Assembly: GCA_004431415.1 (NCBI GenBank)
Contig: QPMI01000625.1
Location: forward strand, 1 to 64,000
Length of the DNA stretch: 64,000 nucleotides
Reading direction: 5' to 3'
Origin: Cyanophora paradoxa
Taxonomy: Eukaryota > Glaucocystophyceae > Cyanophorales > Cyanophoraceae
A program made the position numbers and the translations under genes. The notes below the pieces were generated by a model, which was not told where the DNA came from, made no database searches, and saw only the letters and a list, made by a program, of their open reading frames with translations. Below are positions 32,525 to 46,385 of this stretch, in pieces (position 1 is the first letter of the stretch; each line of letters begins with the position of its first letter).

Positions 32525-35500
32525 CTAAATGATGTCGTCCTTGGCGGGAGGGGCCGGGATCGGCGGCGCAGCGGGCGGCGCAGCTGGGAGGCGGGGCGGG
32601 GGAGGGGGCGGGGCGGGGGCGACGTGCGGGGCGGGGCGGGCGGGAGTCAAGGGGACGTCGAAGCTGGGGGCCGGGGTGGAGGGGGTGCCGAGCGGGGCCC
32701 CGCGGGGGGCTCTGCAGCGGCGTGCCCCGACGTCCGCGAGCAGCGGCCGCGCCGGCGTCTCCAGCCCCGCCGGCGACGGCCGTCCGGGCTTGGGGGCGGC
32801 CCCGCGGGAGCCCCGGCCCGCCTGCGGGGCCGGGCTTGGCAGGGGCGGGGCCGGGGGACGGGGCGGGGGCGGGGGCGGGGCCGGGGAGGAGGAAGCGGAG
32901 GGCGGGGGCGGGGCGGACGAGGCGGGCGGCGACGAGGCGCTGGTAGCCGAGCACCAGGCCGCTCCCCGTCCAGTACACCTGCCGCCCCTCAGCGTCCCCT
33001 CCCGGCCCCGCGAGCCCCGGGGGGAGGCCCCCGCCCCGCGCCGCCGCCACCAACCCCCTTTCTGCCTGGCCCGACCTATCCGAGCAAATTTGTTTTTCCC
33101 GCGCCGCCGCCACGCACCGCGAAGAGGACGCAGAGGAGGATGCCGAAGATGGTGCCGCCGGAGAGGGGCGGGGCGGGGCCGGCGCAGCCCTCGCACACGG
33201 CCGCCAGCGCGTAGACAGTGTCGGCGGAGGCCCAGCACGCCGCCGGCGGGCTCGCCACCGGGGCCCCCGCGGGGGCGGAGCAGAGGAGGAGGAGGGCGGA
33301 GCAGGCGGCGGGGACGGCGAGCTGCGCGCGCCCCGCGGAGGCCGGGGCGGAGGGGAGGAGGACGGCGGCGCGGGGGGCGAGGGCGGCGATGGCGGCGCGC
33401 GGGTCGGCGCGGACGTTGGGCGGGAGGCAGAGGTACTCCACGCGGACCGCCGCCTGGCCCCCGAGGGCCCGAAAGGAGACCGAGAAGCGCGCCCCCGGCT
33501 CGGCGCGCAGCACCCCGGGCGCCGCCGCCGCGCTCAGCAACGACGGCTGCGCCCCGAAGCCGGGAAGCGCGTAGAGGCCGAGGGTCTGGGGCAGGCCTGG
33601 GGGCGGGGGTGAGAGGCGGGGGCGGGGGCGCGGGGGCGGGGGCGGGGAGCGGGGACCGGCGACGGTCTCGCCGAGCTGGGCGGGGGCGTCCCAGAGGAGC
33701 CCGAGGGCGCCCGTGTCGTACACCACCCCCGTGTGCAGCGCGCCCCGCGCCAGGCCCTCCCGCGCCCGCCGCACCGCCCCCGCAACCGCCCCCGTCCCCG
33801 CCACCCGCACGCCTCGTGGCACGGCGCCAGGTCGGCCGCCCCGCCGGCGGCGCCCATGCTGGTGGAGGGTGGGCGGGGCGGAGGGCGGGGGCGGGAGGGG
33901 CGGGCGGACCGCGAGGTGCCGTTCCTGAAGAGACCGACCTGCAGAGGCCCCGCTCAAGATCGCAACCCTCGCGATCTCGCATCGCGGCTACCGTCGCGAG
34001 GGCGATCGAGCGCCGCACGGCCGTCTCCGTCCGCTTCAGCGCCGACGAGAGCAGCCGCCCCGCCCCGGGGGCCCGGCCCCCCTCGAAGCTGCCCCGCCCC
34101 GCTCGCCGCGGCGCGGTGGGGCGCTGCGGCGGGGCGGGGCGGGAGCTGCGCGGCGCGCACGTCGTCTCGTACTCGTCGGCGTCGACGCCGATGACCCACG
34201 CGGGGGCCCCCCGCGCCGACGCCGCCTGCGCCCCGTCAGCCTCGCCCCGGCGGGGCCGGCGGGGCGGCGGGGCCCACCGGATGGCGGCGGAGCCGGCGCT
34301 GCCGGCGCAGCCGAACACCACATCCGCCCCCGCCCCGCGGCCGCCTCCCCGGCCGCGGCCCCGGCGGCCTGGGGCGGTGAGGGGCGGGACGGGCGCGGGG
34401 CGCGGGGCGGGGCGCGCACGCGGTCGGAGAAGGAGGGAGGGACCGGGTGAGGACCGTGCAGGCGGGGCACGCGTGGGCGACCCCCCGCGCGAATCCTGCC
34501 ACCGCCCGCCGCACCGGCAGCACCCTCACTGCCGCCCCCGTCAGCTCGAGGGACGGGGCGGGGCGGGGCGGGGCGGGCGCACGGGGCCCGGACACGACAG
34601 CGACGGTTCTGGCGCGGGAGACAGCGCCGGCGAGGACGCCGGCGAGGAAGCCGACCTCGCCATCGGCAAAGGCCGCGCCCTCGATGTTCGGCCCCGCCCC
34701 GGGCGCCACGTGGTCGACGAACGTGAAGAGCAGCCCCGCGTACCTGCGCCGGCGGCCCCTCGCCCCCCGCCCCCCCCGCCCCCCGCGCGGGGCCGGCGGG
34801 GCGCACCGGGAGCGCGCGCAAGCGTAGACGGCGGCGGTGAAGGCCTGGGGGAGGGCAGGTGAGGGCGGGGCGGGGGCGGGGCGGGGCGGGGCGGGGCGGG
34901 CCTCGTCGTGGGAGGCGAGGAAGACGTGGCGGGCGCCGGCGGCGAGCAGCGCCTCGAGGGCCGCCTCGACGTCGGCCGCCCCGCTCGAGGCCGCCCTCGC
35001 CAGCGCCCGCGAGACCCCGAGGCCCGTGAAGCCGCCCTCCCAGATGTTCCGCAGGTAGACCCCCTCCTCCACGCTCTCCCCGGGGCCCAACAGCAGCCCC
35101 GCGCGCCACGGCACCGGGAGCCCCGTCGCGGGGTCCACGCCCGTGCGCATCGCGCCGGCGGTGAGGAGGCCGCGGTAGCGCTGCGGGGCGGGGGCTGAGG
35201 GGGCGCGGGCAGGGAGCGCGGCGCGGGGCACCTCGAGGGCGGCGGGGGTCTGCGGCGGGAGCTTCTTGCAGGCGAGGTAGCAGGGGGTGACCTCCACGAG
35301 CCCCGCCGCGAGGCCCAGCGCGACGACGCCGCCGGAGAAGGGCCGCCGCGCCAGCGCCCGCGCCGCCAGGTCGTACCGGATGATCACCGAGGCGAGGAGG
35401 TTGGCCGAGCCGGCGAGCGCCCCGCTCTGGTAGGAGCTGTAGAACTCGTCGATGCCGGACTCGATCACGAGGAGGCCGGCGGCGGCGGCCCGCGTCGAGA

Positions 35501-36170
35501 CGTCCACCCCCGTCGCCGTCGCGAAGTCGCTGTTGAAGAGCACCTCCGGGCCCTGCGCGGCCTCAGGGCGGGGCGGGGCGGGGCGGGGCGGGGCGGGGCG
35601 GGGCGGACGGAGGCGATGGCGGCGCGGGCGGCGGCGGCGACGGCGGCGTCGTACTCGGGGCGGTCTGCGTACTCCTCGGGGAGCGCGAGGGCGAGCACCT
35701 CGCAGGCCGCCTGCACGCACGCCACCTCCACCCCCTTCCGGAAGCCCTGCGCGCCCCGCCTCGCCCCGCTCGCCCCCTTGCTGACGCCGGGGGCGGCGCG
35801 GGCGGTAGGAGGGGGATGGGGAGGGGGGCAGGGGGGGAGGGGGGGGAGGGGGGAGCGGGGCGGGGCGCGCGGTCTGGACGGCGAGCATGGCGGGGTCGGG
35901 GGCCTCGTAGCCGAGCATGCCGATGCGGGAGACGCCCATCGAGGCGGCGAGCACCTGCCGCACCCTCGCCCCCCGGGCCACGCGAGGGCGGGGGAAGGCC
36001 TGCGCGCGCCCCCGCGAGGAACCCGAGCTCGTCGAGGCGGTAGGCGAGGCACTCGAGGTTCGCCGCCTGCGCCCCTGCCTCCGGGCACGCATTCTGCAAG
36101 ATGCTGACGTTCATAGCCGGCGTCGCCCGCGCAAATTCGTTCACCGCCCCGATAAACTCCCTGCTGCAGA
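32525..36170 (-). CDS. Membrane protein with BMP/PnrA-type periplasmic-binding domain
   Basis: The first clear exon (about 36040-36167) follows CTGACCTCTGCAG and reads REFIGAVNEFARATPAMNVS. Further exons carry MGVSRIGMLGYEAPD, VLFNSDFATATGVDVSTR and ESGIDEFYSSYQSGALAGSA. Next are FTFVDHVAPGAGPNIEGAA, EVGFLAGVLAGAVSRARTVA, VRRAVAGFARGVAHACP, DVVFGCAGSAGSAAIRW and WVIGVDADEYETT. This order (GFLAG, AVAGF-x-x-GV, VVFGCAG, IGVDAD) is that of the BMP family of bacterial nucleoside-binding lipoproteins. A beta-rich region follows, then a hydrophobic segment GGTIFGILLCVLFAV (33100-33155) and a Pro-rich tail ending DDII, stop 32525-32527. I read this as a single-pass receptor-like protein with an outside binding domain. 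The signal-peptide exon was not found. Confidence 0.72.
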
Positions 36171-36928
36171 GGTCAGCAGCTGCAGGATCAGGACGTCGAC
36201 GGCGGCCCCTCCCCGTCGGCCGCGAGCAGTTCCCCGCCGCCGCCGCCACCGCGCCCCTCTTCCCGCCCCTCGTCTAGGCCTATTCCAAACCGCAGCTAGC
36301 CTAGGCCTAGTCCTATCCCCCGTCCAACCTATCCCTCCCCTGCCCTTCCCATCCGGCACCCGTATCGCGCACGGGTGGTTTGCCCAGACGAAGATGCGGG
36401 AGACACCGCTGGCTGTCAGCCGCTGCGCCGCGGCTGCGAGCGCGGATCAGCGAGTTGCACTCGAGCCCGCAAAGCGAGCACCTAGGATAGAGGTGTAGTC
36501 ATCGTTGTCTGGAGTTTCGACCCGTACGGGCTGCTGAATGGCCGAAACCAAGAAAGACTGATGAACGTAGCTTAGCTGCGGTGTGCAGCTTAGCTACGTA
36601 GACAGGGCGCGCACCAATTCGTATTCCTGCTCAGATGTGAATATGATGCGATCGTGCACGCACTACAGCGCTCGCGCTGTACGCACTTCATAAAAGGGCT
36701 CGTGAAGAAGACCGACTGTGGTGGTGGCCACCGTTGACCCTGCGGAGCTTCCGCAGACCAGCGCCACAACCATCACCAGCGCCAGCGCCAGCGCGCTCCC
36801 GCGCGTGGCCTGCATTCTGTGCCTTCGACGGCTGCGCCGATTCCGAGGGTACCGGAGCGGCTAATTTTCCGAAGCCCCACGCACTTTACAGCAGCGCTGC
36901 GATTCATGTATCGAGCGGCTCCTGCGTG
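36171..36928. other. Spacer, probably with the first exon of the BMP-type gene
   Basis: Divergent arrangement: the BMP-type gene leaves leftwards and the ubiquitin-like/ARM gene rightwards. A signal-peptide exon for the former should lie in about 36200-36500, but I could not identify it. The plus-strand frame of the next gene is open from 36734, so its 5' leader may be longer than annotated. Confidence 0.4.
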
Positions 36929-38849
36929 ATGCTTCTGACGGTCAACTGCGCGGACCGGCGCTTCCGGGTGAAGGTGGAGCCGTCGGAGAGCATCGCGCAG
37001 CTAAAGGTGCTGGTGCAGGCGGCGCTGTACGAGCTCTCTCTCTCCGAGTGCAGGGACGAGGTCTTCGCACTCGAGGATTCCGAGCGCCGCGGCCTGCCGT
37101 CCGCGCTCGCTGCTGGCGACGTGCTCGTGGATGGCGACGTCATTTTTGCAGTCCTCCGCGCGTGGACCGCGGCCAAGGAGGTGGGCGCGGCTCCTGGAGA
37201 GGCGGGCGGAGAAGAGGGCGGGGCGACGCTGCGGGCGAGCGTGGCGCCGGGGGCGGATGGGATCGCGCGCCTGAGGGCACTCTGGGCGGCCCTCGAGGCG
37301 GCCACGGCGCGCGAGCTGCTGGCGGCCTGCGTGACCGAGGAGGGCGCGAGCCGTGTGGCGGGGGACGGCGAGGCGCTGCGGCTGCTCGGCGCGTGCGCGG
37401 AGAGCGGCGATGCGCCCGTCCGCCTCGCTGCCACGCGCGCCTACCGCGCCCTTGCCGAGGCCGGTCCGCCCCCGCCGCCGGCGCGCCCCACCGGCCCACC
37501 GCCCCCGCAGACGCCGTCGCGCTGCTCCGCTCCGGCGCGGGGCGCGCCGCCCTCGGCCTCGCGCGGCAGCTCGCCGGCGACGCCGAGGAGGATGCGGCAG
37601 CGCTCTGCGCGGCGCTGGCCGGCGCGGCGGAGGGGGCGGCGCTCGTCGTGCAGGAGGGGCTCTGCGGACCGGTCGTCGCCTGGCTGCGCCGCGGCGGCCC
37701 TGCGCGGCCCCGCGCGCTCCGCGCCCTCTCCGCGATCGCCGCCTCCCGTGCGCGCCTCTGCAGCCGCACGCGCCTCCCCGAGAGCGGCGGCGCAGGTGGC
37801 GGGCGGGAAGCGCTGCTGCGGGCCGGCGCCGCCGGCGCCCTCCTCGCCCTTTTCCAGGTGGGAGTCCTGCCGGCCCTCCCCGAGGCGCCGTCGAGCGGGC
37901 CGCAGGAGGAGGCGGAGGAGGCGGTGCGGGGCGCCGGGGGCCGGCCGGTGGCGGGCGGGGCGGGGCTTGGGCCGGAGGGTGCCCTGGAGGCCCTCGTGCA
38001 CCTCTCCGGCAGCCATGCGAAGGCGCAAGGGTCCCCAGAGGGCGCCGCCGTGCGGCTCGCCCCGCCCCGCCGCCCTTGCCGCCAAGCGCGACGAGGCCGG
38101 CGGCGCAGGCGGCCTCCGGGCAGACGCCAGCGGCGGGGGTGGAGGAGCTGGTGCGGACGTGGGCGGCGCTGGCGCGGCTCGAGGGGGAGCCGGCGGTGCA
38201 GGCTCTCGCGGCCGGCGAGCTGCAGGCGGCGGCGCGCGAGGCGGGGCCCCGCGCGAGGCAGTCGCGAGGCACGCGATCCGGCCCCTCCTCCGCCTCCTCG
38301 AGGCCCCCGAGCCGGCCGCCACCGTGCGCCCCCCGCCCGGCGCCCAAGCGCCGCCCCGCCCGAGCGGCCCGCAGGCGGCCGCGGCGGCGATCGCGCAGGT
38401 TGCCCTCTCCGAGTACGGCAAGCGGAGCGCCGTGCGCGGGGCCGGGGTCCGGGCGGCCCTGGGAGCCGGCCGAGGGCGCGCGCAGATGGAGGCCGGCGCG
38501 GGCAGCGCGCTGGCTGGGGCGCTGCTGGCGCCCCGCGGCCTCGCCTTCCAGCAGGTCGCGGCGGCCGCCGCCGTGCGGACCGCGCCCTGCCTCACGCCCC
38601 GCAGGAGGCGCTGCGGGCCCTCGCCAACCTCGCCGCCCTCGAGGAGGCCCGCCTCCAGCTACGCCGCGAGCGGCGCGCCCTCCTGGCCCCGCCACTCGCG
38701 CCCGTCACGGCCCGCGCAGGCTGCTGCAGGCGCTGCTGGGGTCGGGCAACGCCCTCCACCGCGGCGACGCGCAGGTGGACGCGTACCTCTCCCTCGTGCG
38801 CTGCGCCCATGGTTGCGCGCTCGCGCGGCTCGCCTCGCGCCTCGGCTGA
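36929..38849 (+). CDS. Ubiquitin-like domain plus armadillo-like repeat protein
   Basis: From the ATG at 36929 the protein starts MLLTVNCADRRFRVKVEPSE, then SIAQLKVLVQAALYEL and GDVLVDGDVIFAVLRAW, which fits a ubiquitin-like beta-grasp fold of about 75 residues. Then come helical repeats with small and leucine residues: IARLRALWAALEAA, LRLLGACAESGDAPVRLAA, LLRAGAAGALLALFQ, ALRALANLAALEEA and LLQALLGSGNALH. These resemble armadillo/HEAT-type helices. Introns such as that starting near 37468 (GTCCGCCCCCG) separate them, and two regions (38040-38260) read cleanly only after assuming introns. It ends CALARLASRLG, stop 38847-38849. Function is not recognised; a scaffold or ubiquitin-pathway adaptor is only a guess. 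Confidence 0.58.
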
Positions 38850-39139
38850 CGCGCCCTCGTCGACGCTCAGCTGAGGCGCGCCCTCCAGTCGAGCTGATCA
38901 CGAGGCCGGCGCGGCTGACCGAGGCGAACTGCACTAGTAAGGGTCGCTTCGGCCCGTCCCTTCCTCAATTCGTCTTCTTAATAAGTACAGCCCTGTTCGC
39001 TTCGAAAAGGGGCCCTGGTCTGTTTTGCCCACCGGTAGTCTCTTTCCGCAATCCCATAGAATTCGGGGTCCATCGATGCAACGTGCCGAGAAACAAAAGC
39101 GGGGGGGGGTTTGCAGGGAAGAGGGCGCGCGGCGGAGGC
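38850..39139. other. Convergent 3' spacer
   Basis: 290 bases between two stop codons facing each other. It includes an A/T-richer patch (38980-39000) and a G run near 39101. No gene seen. Confidence 0.5.
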
Positions 39140-42100
39140 TCAGGGCTCGGGGGCGATGTAGAGCTCGTCGAGGGCGGGAGAGGCGCGCAGGCGCAGGCCG
39201 CGCTCGTTGGCGAGGTGGAGCAGGCACGCGAAGAGGACGCCGGGCGCGAGGCGCCCCTGCGCGGCGTCCTCCCGCAGCTCCCCCGCCAGCCGCCGCACCG
39301 TCCCCTGGAAGGAGCAGCCCTCCTCCCCCTGCAGCTCCTGCGCCGCCTTTCGGCGGGGGCCCCGGCGGGGGCGTGCGGGGCGGGCGTGCCTGGTCGACGA
39401 TGGACCACATGGAGGTCTTGAGGCGGCGGACGTCGATGACGAGCGGGAGGCGCGCATAGGCGACCCGCACGCGCTCCGCCCGGCGCGGGGCGGCGACGAG
39501 CACCAGGCCCTCGTCCGCGCCGGCGCCCTCGGCGGGGCCCTTGCCGAAGCCCCCGAGGTCGCCGAAGTCGGGCCCGAAGCCGAGCCCGCCGTCCCCGTCC
39601 TCGCCATCCTCGGCGCCGCCGCCGGGCCCCTCCTCGCCCTCCCCGGCCCCCGCCTCCCCGGGGTGCGCGCGGCGGCCTTCCTCGAAGGCCGCCACCAGCT
39701 CCGCGCACTCCAGCCGCTCCTCCGGCACCCTGCAAGGCCCTCGCGCCCCGCCCGCACCGCCCCGCCCCGCGCCCCCGCCGCGCCGCACCACTGCGACTCG
39801 TGCAACGGGTAGTTGAACCATTTCAGCAAGTACTCCACTCGCCCCTGCGCGGGCCTCAGGCGCGCCGCGGGGCCGGGAGGAGGGGCGGCGCCTTGCGCTC
39901 GCGGGAGGCGAGGATGGCCTCCACTTCGTACTGGTTCTCGCCCACGAGCTCCGCCCCCCGCTCGCCGCGCAGGAACGTCGCCCCCAGGCTCCCCGCGGAG
40001 TACGCCTGCCGCTCTACGGAGGGGGTCAGGGGGGGCGGAGCGCCGGCGCGGCCCCTGGCGGCGCGCTTTTGCGGAGGACCGTCGCGTGGCTCGAGGAGGG
40101 TCCCGCCCGCCTGGAATGCCGCGTCGGGTGCGTCGGAGGTGGGGCGGGGCGGGGCGGGGCGGACGGGGCGGGGCGGCGGGGCTGGCGCGCGGCGAGGGCG
40201 AGCAGGGCGGGGGCGGGCCCTTCCCCCGCGAAGTCCACGCGAAGAGCGCCCCGCCGCGCCCGCTTCGGCCGCTCCTTCGCCGGCGTCTCCCCTGCGCGCC
40301 GTCAGCCACCGGCGGGCCAAGGCGGGGCGGGCGGCGCTGGCCTGTGTGGGCCGCGAGAGGGAACTTCCAGAAAGGGTTGTGCTGCCTGAAGGTGCGTCGC
40401 AGCTCGAGCGGGAGCGCCTCCACCGCCGCGGGGCCCGGCCCGCGCGCCCCCGCCTCATCGTCCGAGCCCGCGCCGCCCGGGCCGTCGGCGTCGGCGTCGG
40501 CCTCGGGCGGGGGCGGGGCGTCGAAGTCGGGCAAAGGCCCCGCGCCGAAGTCGTCCAGGGGCTCCCCCTCGGGGTCGAAGAAGGCCTCGCCCCCCGCCGG
40601 CCCCCCGCCGGCACCTTCCCCCAAGCCCGCCCCGGGGGGAAGCGAGGGCGAGCGCGGCGCCAGTTCGACTGGCGGGCGCGGCGCCGGCTCCTCTTCGTCG
40701 TCATCGTCGGTGGCGGGGTCGAAGCGGCCGTCCCAAGGCTCCTCCTCGCGCAGCGCTTCGAGGCCGGCCGCCTCGAAGAGCTCGCCCGGCGTCGCCGGCC
40801 ACAGGCCCCACCCCAGCGCCCCCGCGGGGAGCAGCACTGCAAACCCGCCTGAGGTCGCGCGGGGCGCACGGGAGGGGACGGGGCCGAACCGCGTAGGGGG
40901 ACGAGGTCGAGGGCCGGGGCGGGGCCGGCGGGGCCGGCGGCCACGTGCGGCGCCTCTGCCGAGTCGAGGCAGAGCTGCCCGTCGCTGCGCACGCCGAGAG
41001 AGCACAGCAGCATCCCTTTTGCCCCGCCCTCGTCGAACTGCGCGCCCTGGCCTTCACGATCCAAGTCCAGGGCGCGCGGGGCGGGGCGGGGCGGGCCTTG
41101 GCGGCGGCGACGGAGAAAAGCGGGTCGGGGACGGCGGCGGCGCGCTCGGCGCCTTCCATCCCGATCTTCTCCTCCTCGCCCTCCTCCACCAAGAACGCCT
41201 GCCCGCCCCCACGTTAGCCCGCTAGACCGCCGCATTCCGCCCCCGCGCACCCGCTCCGCCTGCCGCGCCCGCCGGCGCTCGGCGGCGTTGCCCGCGGAAG
41301 CGCCGGGGCCGTCCAGGGCCTGGGACTGGCGGGGCTGGGCCTGGCCCTCGGCGGCGGCGACGAGCTGCGTGAGGCCAGACTGCGTGCGAAGGATCCAGGA
41401 GTGGAAGACGTCCACCCGCACACTGAGCCGCTGTCGGCGAGGGTGCAGGCAGGGGCGCGGGGCAGCGCCGCGCACCTGTAAATCCTCGCGCAGGCGTCGA
41501 CCACGACGCCGGCCACGGCGAAGTCCACCGTCACGCTCCCGTCCGCCGCCGTCACCGCGAGGGGCGTCACCTGCGCCTCCTCGAGCCGCCGGCGGTCGAC
41601 CCGGCCCCGCGCCAGCGCCTCGACGTGCTCCGTCAGTTGCAGCTGCCAGCAGTTCCGATCCGAAATCCGCTGCGCGGTGCGTCACGGGCCCGGCGGGCGG
41701 CCGACGGGCGGGGCGGCGCACGTTGTCGGCCGCGGCCTTCATCGTCACTATGAAGGCCATCGCGGCGTCAACGCCTGCGGTCAGCGAGCCCTGCAATGCC
41801 CTCGGTGAGGTGGGGAGCCGCAGCCCGGCCGCCGCACGGCGCGCACCTGCGGCCCGCGCCGTGGCTGCTGCTGCTGGGCTGCCCGTAGGACAAGGGCAAC
41901 GGAGGCCGGGGCGGCCTGCGTCCCGAGCCGTTCCTCGGCGTCTCGATCTTCCGTAGCCGGCTCAAACGCGCCGGAATCCGCCGCGACGATCCTCCGCCGC
42001 TCCGCCGGGCGCTGGGGCGAAGCGAGCATTTCCATTCCCGCCGCAGCCCGCTGACGCTTACGGGGCTTTGCGGCTGCGGGGGCCGCGGAGGCTTGGCCGG

Positions 42101-42386
42101 CCTGCGTCGCGAGCGGCGGCTCTTCCTCCACGGCCTCCAGAGAGCGCATCGGGGCCGCGGCGGCGCGGCTCGGGCCCGGCGCGCCGTCCTCGTCGCGCTC
42201 CAGCACCGACAGCTTTAGGGGCTGGGGGCTCACTGCCGCGCGCGCCGCCGCCGCCTTCTTCTTCTCGTGCGCGGCGATTCCTGTTGGCGAGGGCGTCGAG
42301 AGTTGTGCTGCCAGGGGCTTCCGCTTGTGCGCGGGGTCCGCCTGCGACTGAAGGTTCCCGAGAGGGGAGAAGGGGATCCTTGACAT
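39140..42386 (-). CDS. NCAPH: Condensin kleisin subunit CAP-H (Barren/Brn1) with an inserted chromodomain
   Basis: CAP-H closes the SMC2/SMC4 ring of condensin I. Start ATG 42386, MSRIPFSPLGNLQ. Kleisin landmarks in order: RNCWQLQLTEHVEAL, VDFAVAGVVVDACARIY and LRVDVFHSWI (N-terminal domain, 41400-41660). Then VPDPLFSVAAAK, FDEGGAKGMLLCSLG (41010-41050) and HNPFWKFPL, followed by PAKERPKRARR with RVDFAGEG. The C-terminal winged helix has YARLPLVIDVRRLKTSMWSI and LFACLLHLANERGLRLR, ending DELYIAPEP, stop 39140-39142. Between the last two blocks lies a clear chromodomain: ENQYEVEAILASRERK, then RVEYLLKWFNYPLHESQW, then VPEERLECAELVAAFE. The last of these shares one exon (39390-39729) with the kleisin helix. 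Introns 39730-39788 (GT) and 39845-39891 (GC donor) keep the frame exactly. A separate gene is therefore ruled out. Confidence 0.9.
39660..39943 (-). other. Chromodomain segment inside CAP-H
   Basis: Three exon parts give about 55 residues matching HP1/Polycomb chromodomains in order and spacing. The three aromatic-cage positions are all kept: Tyr in NQYEVE (39928-39930), Trp in LKWFNY (39818-39820) and Tyr in FNYP (39809-39811). The helix ERLECAELVAAFE closes the fold. The expected partner is a trimethyl-lysine, for example on histone H3, but the target is inferred from the family. Confidence 0.88.
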
Positions 42387-42429
42387 TGATGTCCTCGGCG
42401 CCGTCTTTGCGGACGGCTCGCCGAATTCA

Positions 42430-43116
42430 CTCGGATCATTCTCATTACCGCCCACGCTTGGCCGGAGACTGGGGCGAGCTGCCGAGAAGTGAGACACGCT
42501 TGAGACACGCCTCATGGAGGAACAAACCCCTTTGCGTGACAAGAGCATCACGCGCGCGCCCCTGGCCCCTGATGGCCGCCTTGTTTGTGGGGTCCGCATC
42601 GAGAACCTGCCGAGAGAAACTCGTGGGGCTGTACCGCACAAAGTCTTGGCGAGCTGCGGACCTTCTGGTAGTACTTTATAGCTTGGTCGTTGTCACCAAG
42701 ACCGGCGCACACTCGGCCGGCGAGGATCAGCTCCGGGGCGGCTCGGCTATCGTTGACCCAGCCAGACAACTGCGGAGACCTGTATCTGGCCAAGTTTGAA
42801 CGACAGTTGCACTTGGATCAAGCTCTCACGTCACTGTACGCGTCGCAGTAGCGTCCCAGTTTCTCGTACACGACAGCGCGATTGAAGAGGGCTGGGAGTC
42901 CTCTCAGCACATGGCATCGGTCGCTGGAGAAGCGGCCGCGGGCGCACCGATCTTGGAGTTGGGATCGAGTGCGAGCGCTGCTGAAAAGTGCTCTATCGCC
43001 GCTAGCAAGTCTCCTGACTTGAATGCTGCCAATCCGCGGTTTCCAGCATCGGCGACCTGCCCGCGTTGCTCACGCCCGCCTGCAGCACGGATGGCTGCAT
43101 GCACAGCCGCGGCCAT
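42430..43116 (-). CDS. TPR-repeat protein, 3' end uncertain
   Basis: The ATG at 43116 begins MAAAVHAAIRAAGG, then a typical tetratricopeptide helix pair: GNRGLAAFKSGDLLAAIEHF with SAALALDPNSK. After a short intron the next exon continues ALFNRAVVYEKLGRYCDAY. Two further exons read LILAGRVCAGLGDNDQAIKY and VLDADPTNKAAIRGQGRAR. TPR units bind peptide tails, often of chaperones; the DPNSK and DPTNKAA linkers resemble those of HSP70/HSP90 co-chaperones. The end overlaps the region just before the CAP-H start, and I cannot place the stop. The gene could conceivably contribute exons to CAP-H, though the CAP-H ATG and families argue against it. Confidence 0.62.
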
Positions 43117-43662
43117 AGGATGCCGCGGCTCTGAATCGATGTTCTGGTTGCTAGCTGGTTTACGCCGCGGCCGGCGCGGCGCAGCGAGGGTGCACGCAGG
43201 CCGTTGTTTTCAAACCTGACAAGGAACGAGGGGTAGTGTATTTTAGACTCATAGGCGTCGACGCGGACTCGGACCGGACGTCGACGTCGATCGCGAGCTC
43301 GTCTACAGCTATACTAGTACTATATATATATATATGATATCGCTAACGTTAACCATGCCGATGGACTCCGGACCGTGGCATGATATCGATCACGGGCGGT
43401 TTTGCGCCAGCAGATCTGAGTTATCAATGGAATGTCAGAGTTAGAGCCAGTATCGATCGACGTCGACGTATGCGCATGCATGCATGCGAATGCATAAGCC
43501 TCAAGCTCGAGGGTATAGGGGCTCCCCCCCCAAAACGCGCCCCATGCCAGGCTCGCATGTGCACACGCGTGTAAGGGTGCTCAACGTTCTCTAAAGCATT
43601 GATCGGCCATTAAAAGCCTCAACCTGTAACTCAATCAAAATATAGGAGCCGAGCACTGGATG
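43117..43662. other. Palindrome-rich spacer
   Basis: About 550 bases between two minus-strand genes. It includes an alternating TA tract (43320-43335), GACGTCGACG-type palindromes and a GCATGCATGCATGC-like run near 43473-43487. No gene seen. The promoter of the TPR gene should be at its left end. Confidence 0.5.

Positions 43663-46385
<2,723 letters not shown>

Noticed and set aside
39140..43116. TPR exons as the N-terminus of CAP-H
   Set aside because: CAP-H has its own ATG at 42386 followed by family-typical sequence, and TPR repeats are not part of kleisins. The TPR exons have their own start at 43116. The exact end of the TPR gene stays open.
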